The position numbers and the translations under genes were made by a program. A DNA stretch of 32,619 nucleotides from an uncultured Rhizobium sp. (GTDB lineage Bacteria > Pseudomonadota > Alphaproteobacteria > Rhizobiales > Rhizobiaceae), in the NCBI GenBank assembly GCA_945952045.1, contig CAMFHE010000053.1, positions 1 to 32,619 of the forward strand, given 5' to 3'. This document shows, piece by piece, positions 30,377-32,619 of this stretch; the stretch's first letter is position 1; every line of letters begins with the position of its first letter. The notes beneath the pieces are model-generated. The model searched no databases. It was not told where the DNA came from and worked only from the letters and a program-made list of their open reading frames with translations.

Positions 30377-31858
30377 ATGCAGGTTATCGAAACGCTCGCT
30401 GAAGGGCTGAAGCGCGAAATCAAGGTAGTTGTTCCGGCGACCGACATGCAGGCTCGCATGAACGAGCGCCTGGCCGACGCCAAGGACAAGATCAAGATCA
30501 ACGGTTTCCGTCCGGGCAAGGTGCCGTTCGCGCATCTGAAGAAGATGTACGGCAAGTCGATCATGGCTGAAGTCGTCAACGAGATCGTTCGCGAGCAGCC
30601 GACCGCCATCCTGTCCGAGCGTGGCGAAAAGTCGGCGACTCAGCCTGAAATCGCCATGACCGAAGACCAGAACGAGGCCGACAAGATCCTCGCCGGCGAA
30701 GCCGATCTGGAATTCACCGTTTCCTACGAAATCATTCCGCCGATCGAACTGAAGTCGACCGACGGCATCAAGGTGACCCGCGAAGTCGTCGAAGTCTCTG
30801 AAGACGAAGTCAACGAGCAGATCCTCAAGATCGCCGAAAGCGCGCGCTCCTACGAAGCCAAGGACGGCGCTGCCGAAAACGGCGACCGCGCCACCATCGA
30901 CTACCTCGGCAAGCTCGACGGCGAAGCCTTCGACGGCGGCAAGGACGAAGACGCACAGCTGGTTCTCGGCTCGGGCCGTTTCATCCCCGGCTTCGAAGAG
31001 CAGATCGTTGGCCTCAAGGCTGGCGACGAGAAGGTCATCACCGTGACCTTCCCCGCTGACTACCCGGCTGCAAACCTTGCCGGCAAGGACGCGACCTTCG
31101 ACATCAAGGTCAAGGAAATCGCAGCTGCCGGCGCCGTCGAGATCAACGACGAACTGGCAACCAAGCTCGGCCTCGAATCGGCTGACAAGCTGAAGGAAGT
31201 CGTTCGCGGCCAGATCGAAAGCCAGTTCAGCTCCTTCACCCGCCAGAAGGTCAAGCGTCAGATCCTCGACCAGCTCGATGGCCTGTACAAGTTCGAAACC
31301 CCGTCGCGCCTCGTCGACGCCGAGTTCGAAAACATCTGGCGTCAGATCAGCACCGATCTCGACCAGTCCGGCAAGACCTTCGAAGATGAAGGCACGACGG
31401 AAGAGAAGGCCCGTGAGGAATACCGCACGCTCGCAGAGCGCCGCGTTCGCCTCGGCCTCGTTCTCTCCGAAATCGGCGAGAAGGCTGGCGTGACTGTCAG
31501 CGAAGACGAAATGCAGCGGGCCCTGTTCGAGCAGCTGCGTCAGTTCCCGGGCCAGGAAAAGCAGATCATCGAATTCTTCCGCAACACGCCTGGCGCCGCT
31601 GCTTCGCTGCGCGCTCCGCTGTTCGAAGAGAAGGTTGTCGACCATCTGCTCGGCCAGATCGACGTCACCGACAAGGTTGTCAGCAAGGAAGAGCTGATGG
31701 CTGACGACGAAGAAGACGGCGACAAGCCGGCTTCCAAGAAGGCCGGTTCGAAGAAGAAGGCCGCCAAGGCTGAAGCCGAGGGCGAAGGCGAAGAAGCCGC
31801 TGCTCCGAAGAAGAAGGCGGCTTCCAAGAAGAAGGCTGCTGACGACAGCGCCGAATAA
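30377..31858 (+). CDS. tig: Trigger factor, ribosome-associated chaperone and prolyl isomerase
   Basis: Binds near the ribosome exit tunnel and shields nascent chains. 493 residues: the N-terminal ribosome-binding domain has the signature GFRPGKVPFAHL (about 44-55). A FKBP-type PPIase domain covers about 165-250 (NGDRATIDYLGKLDGEAFDGG ... GSGRFIPGFEEQIVGLKAGD). The C-terminal helical chaperone domain extends to about 435. The C-terminus has an extra 50-residue tail of alternating acidic and Lys-Lys-Ala-rich stretches (ASKKAGSKKKAAKAEAEGE). Such low-complexity tails are seen in some alphaproteobacterial trigger factors. The SD AAAGGTAAG precedes ATG 30377. A strong terminator follows. Confidence 0.97.
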   Translation: MQVIETLAEGLKREIKVVVPATDMQARMNERLADAKDKIKINGFRPGKVPFAHLKKMYGKSIMAEVVNEIVREQPTAILSERGEKSATQPEIAMTEDQNEADKILAGEADLEFTVSYEIIPPIELKSTDGIKVTREVVEVSEDEVNEQILKIAESARSYEAKDGAAENGDRATIDYLGKLDGEAFDGGKDEDAQLVLGSGRFIPGFEEQIVGLKAGDEKVITVTFPADYPAANLAGKDATFDIKVKEIAAAGAVEINDELATKLGLESADKLKEVVRGQIESQFSSFTRQKVKRQILDQLDGLYKFETPSRLVDAEFENIWRQISTDLDQSGKTFEDEGTTEEKAREEYRTLAERRVRLGLVLSEIGEKAGVTVSEDEMQRALFEQLRQFPGQEKQIIEFFRNTPGAAASLRAPLFEEKVVDHLLGQIDVTDKVVSKEELMADDEEDGDKPASKKAGSKKKAAKAEAEGEGEEAAAPKKKAASKKKAADDSAE

Positions 31859-31907
31859 TTGGCCGCAAGGCGGCGCGTGGCCCGTTCACGTGTCACTTGA
31901 AAATACG

Positions 31908-31935
31908 AACCCCGCCTCACTGGCGGGGTTTTTGT
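31908..31935 (+). terminator. Rho-independent terminator after tig
   Basis: AACCCCGCC (31908-31916) / GGCGGGGTT (31922-31930) form a 9-bp stem with loop TCACT, followed by TTTGTTTTT. The remaining 240 bp to the next gene hold no supported feature and become AT-rich, presumably the promoter of the rlpA-type gene. Confidence 0.95.
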
Positions 31936-32174
31936 TTTTCAATGGGTTACCGTGGAATGTTAAAGTGTCGGGCGAAGCGCTTTAAGGCGATTGCTTCAAC
32001 TTTCATTAACTATGTCTAAAAGTTTAGCTTTCCTGCGCCCCATTTCCCACGCAATTTTGCCACGGTTCGCGCCATGCTTAGGCAACTGTTAAATGTCGAA
32101 TGACAGATGAAGCGCGGCCGGTCGATGAGGGGCTTGCCGAGGGTTTTTCGAGTATTGCGTAGCGGTTGGGACAG

Positions 32175-32619
32175 ATGAAAATCTCCATGGGTGCGGCGAA
32201 AGTTCCGTTTGGCTGGCGGGTGCTGACGGTTTCGATGATGTGTCTTGGTGTCGCTTCGTGCGGCACGACATCCGTCGCGCCGAAGAAGGCGAAGCCGCGC
32301 AGCAAGGAATATTTCTCCGAGAAGGAATACGGGGTTAAAGCCAGCCCGCGCGTCGCCTATGGCAAGAACATTCCTAAAGGCGGCGGCCGCTACATGGTCG
32401 GCGACCCCTATGTGGTGAAGGGCAAGACCTACGTCCCGAAGGAAGACTTCGCCTACAACAAGGTCGGTGTTGCATCGTGGTACGGCTCGGCCTTCCATGG
32501 CCGCCTGACGGCAAATGGCGAGGTCTACGACCTCGACCATCTCTCCGCCGCGCATCCGACCTTCCCGCTGCCGAGCTATGCCCGCGTCACCAATGTCGAG
32601 AACGGCTCGTCGATCGTCG
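32175..32619 (+). CDS. rlpA: RlpA-family septal-ring lipoprotein, N-terminal part (runs off window)
   Basis: Open frame from ATG 32175 to the end of the window (148 codons). It encodes a signal peptide with lipobox L-G-V-A-S-C (Cys29), so a lipoprotein. A basic linker follows, then the RlpA double-psi beta-barrel opening GVASWYGSAFHGRLTANGEV and YDLDHLSAAHPTFPLPSYAR. RlpA proteins are lytic transglycosylases or glycan-binding factors acting at septa; the conserved WYG and H-G-R-x-T-A-N-G segment is intact. The C-terminal part, which might hold a SPOR domain, lies outside the window. GGGAC upstream of the ATG is a weak SD. Confidence 0.9.
   Translation, partial: MKISMGAAKVPFGWRVLTVSMMCLGVASCGTTSVAPKKAKPRSKEYFSEKEYGVKASPRVAYGKNIPKGGGRYMVGDPYVVKGKTYVPKEDFAYNKVGVASWYGSAFHGRLTANGEVYDLDHLSAAHPTFPLPSYARVTNVENGSSIV

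Overview
The window is about 32.6 kb of a high-GC alphaproteobacterial chromosome, almost certainly Rhizobiaceae (Rhizobium/Agrobacterium/Sinorhizobium group). The best single marker is an ExoR-type Sel1-repeat regulator. The dgt-argS-SPOR-nagZ-scpAB-tatABC-serS-surE-pcm-nlpD gene order, two DUF1127 miniproteins and a rhizobial type of palindromic intergenic repeat agree with this. I see no phage, transposase, integrase or CRISPR array. Codon use looks uniform, so most of the window is core chromosome.

Layout. 1-5.3 kb: 3' end of valS with its terminator, an OmpP1/FadL-type outer-membrane protein, exoR, and convergent xth. 5.3-12.2 kb: a palindromic repeat, erpA (minus), then dgt, argS and a 1029-residue single-pass SPOR-domain protein. 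12.3-19.7 kb: nagZ-scpA-scpB, then tatA-tatB-tatC-serS-surE-pcm, tightly packed with ATGA/GTGA overlaps. 19.8-22.4 kb: a NlpD-like lipoprotein with a degenerate LytM domain, facing a DUF815 ATPase across a shared terminator. 22.6-24.8 kb: yajC, an Mth938/NDUFAF3-like protein, a phytoene-synthase-fold protein resembling NDUFAF6, and a small membrane protein of unknown function. 24.8-26.2 kb: trmFO (minus). 26.4-28.2 kb: an accessory stretch of small genes. 28.3-30.0 kb: a DUF2157/GDYXXLXY membrane pair. 30.1-32.6 kb: tRNA-Leu(UAG), tig, and the 5' end of an rlpA-type lipoprotein cut by the window edge.

The most interesting part is the minus-strand cluster at 26.9-28.2 kb. Two DUF1127 miniproteins (47 and 48 aa) lie downstream of an unannotated structured RNA of about 230 nt. 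On the minus strand this RNA carries three consecutive hairpins, each showing CCUCCUCCC, an anti-Shine-Dalgarno sequence, in its loop. This is the hallmark of the alphaproteobacterial cuckoo/CcsR sRNA family. G-U pairs that form only in the minus-strand RNA support that orientation. The promoters of the RNA and of both DUF1127 genes share an ATGCAT box placed exactly 51 bp upstream of a TATAWW -10 hexamer. This points to one regulator controlling a regulon of anti-SD sRNA plus small RNA-binding-type proteins.

Other points worth attention: adjacent homologues of two mitochondrial complex I assembly factors beside yajC, with no secDF between; a SPOR protein whose cytoplasmic part carries about six copies of a short acidic-aromatic motif; and a 65-residue, 29% proline small protein with a strong ribosome-binding site.
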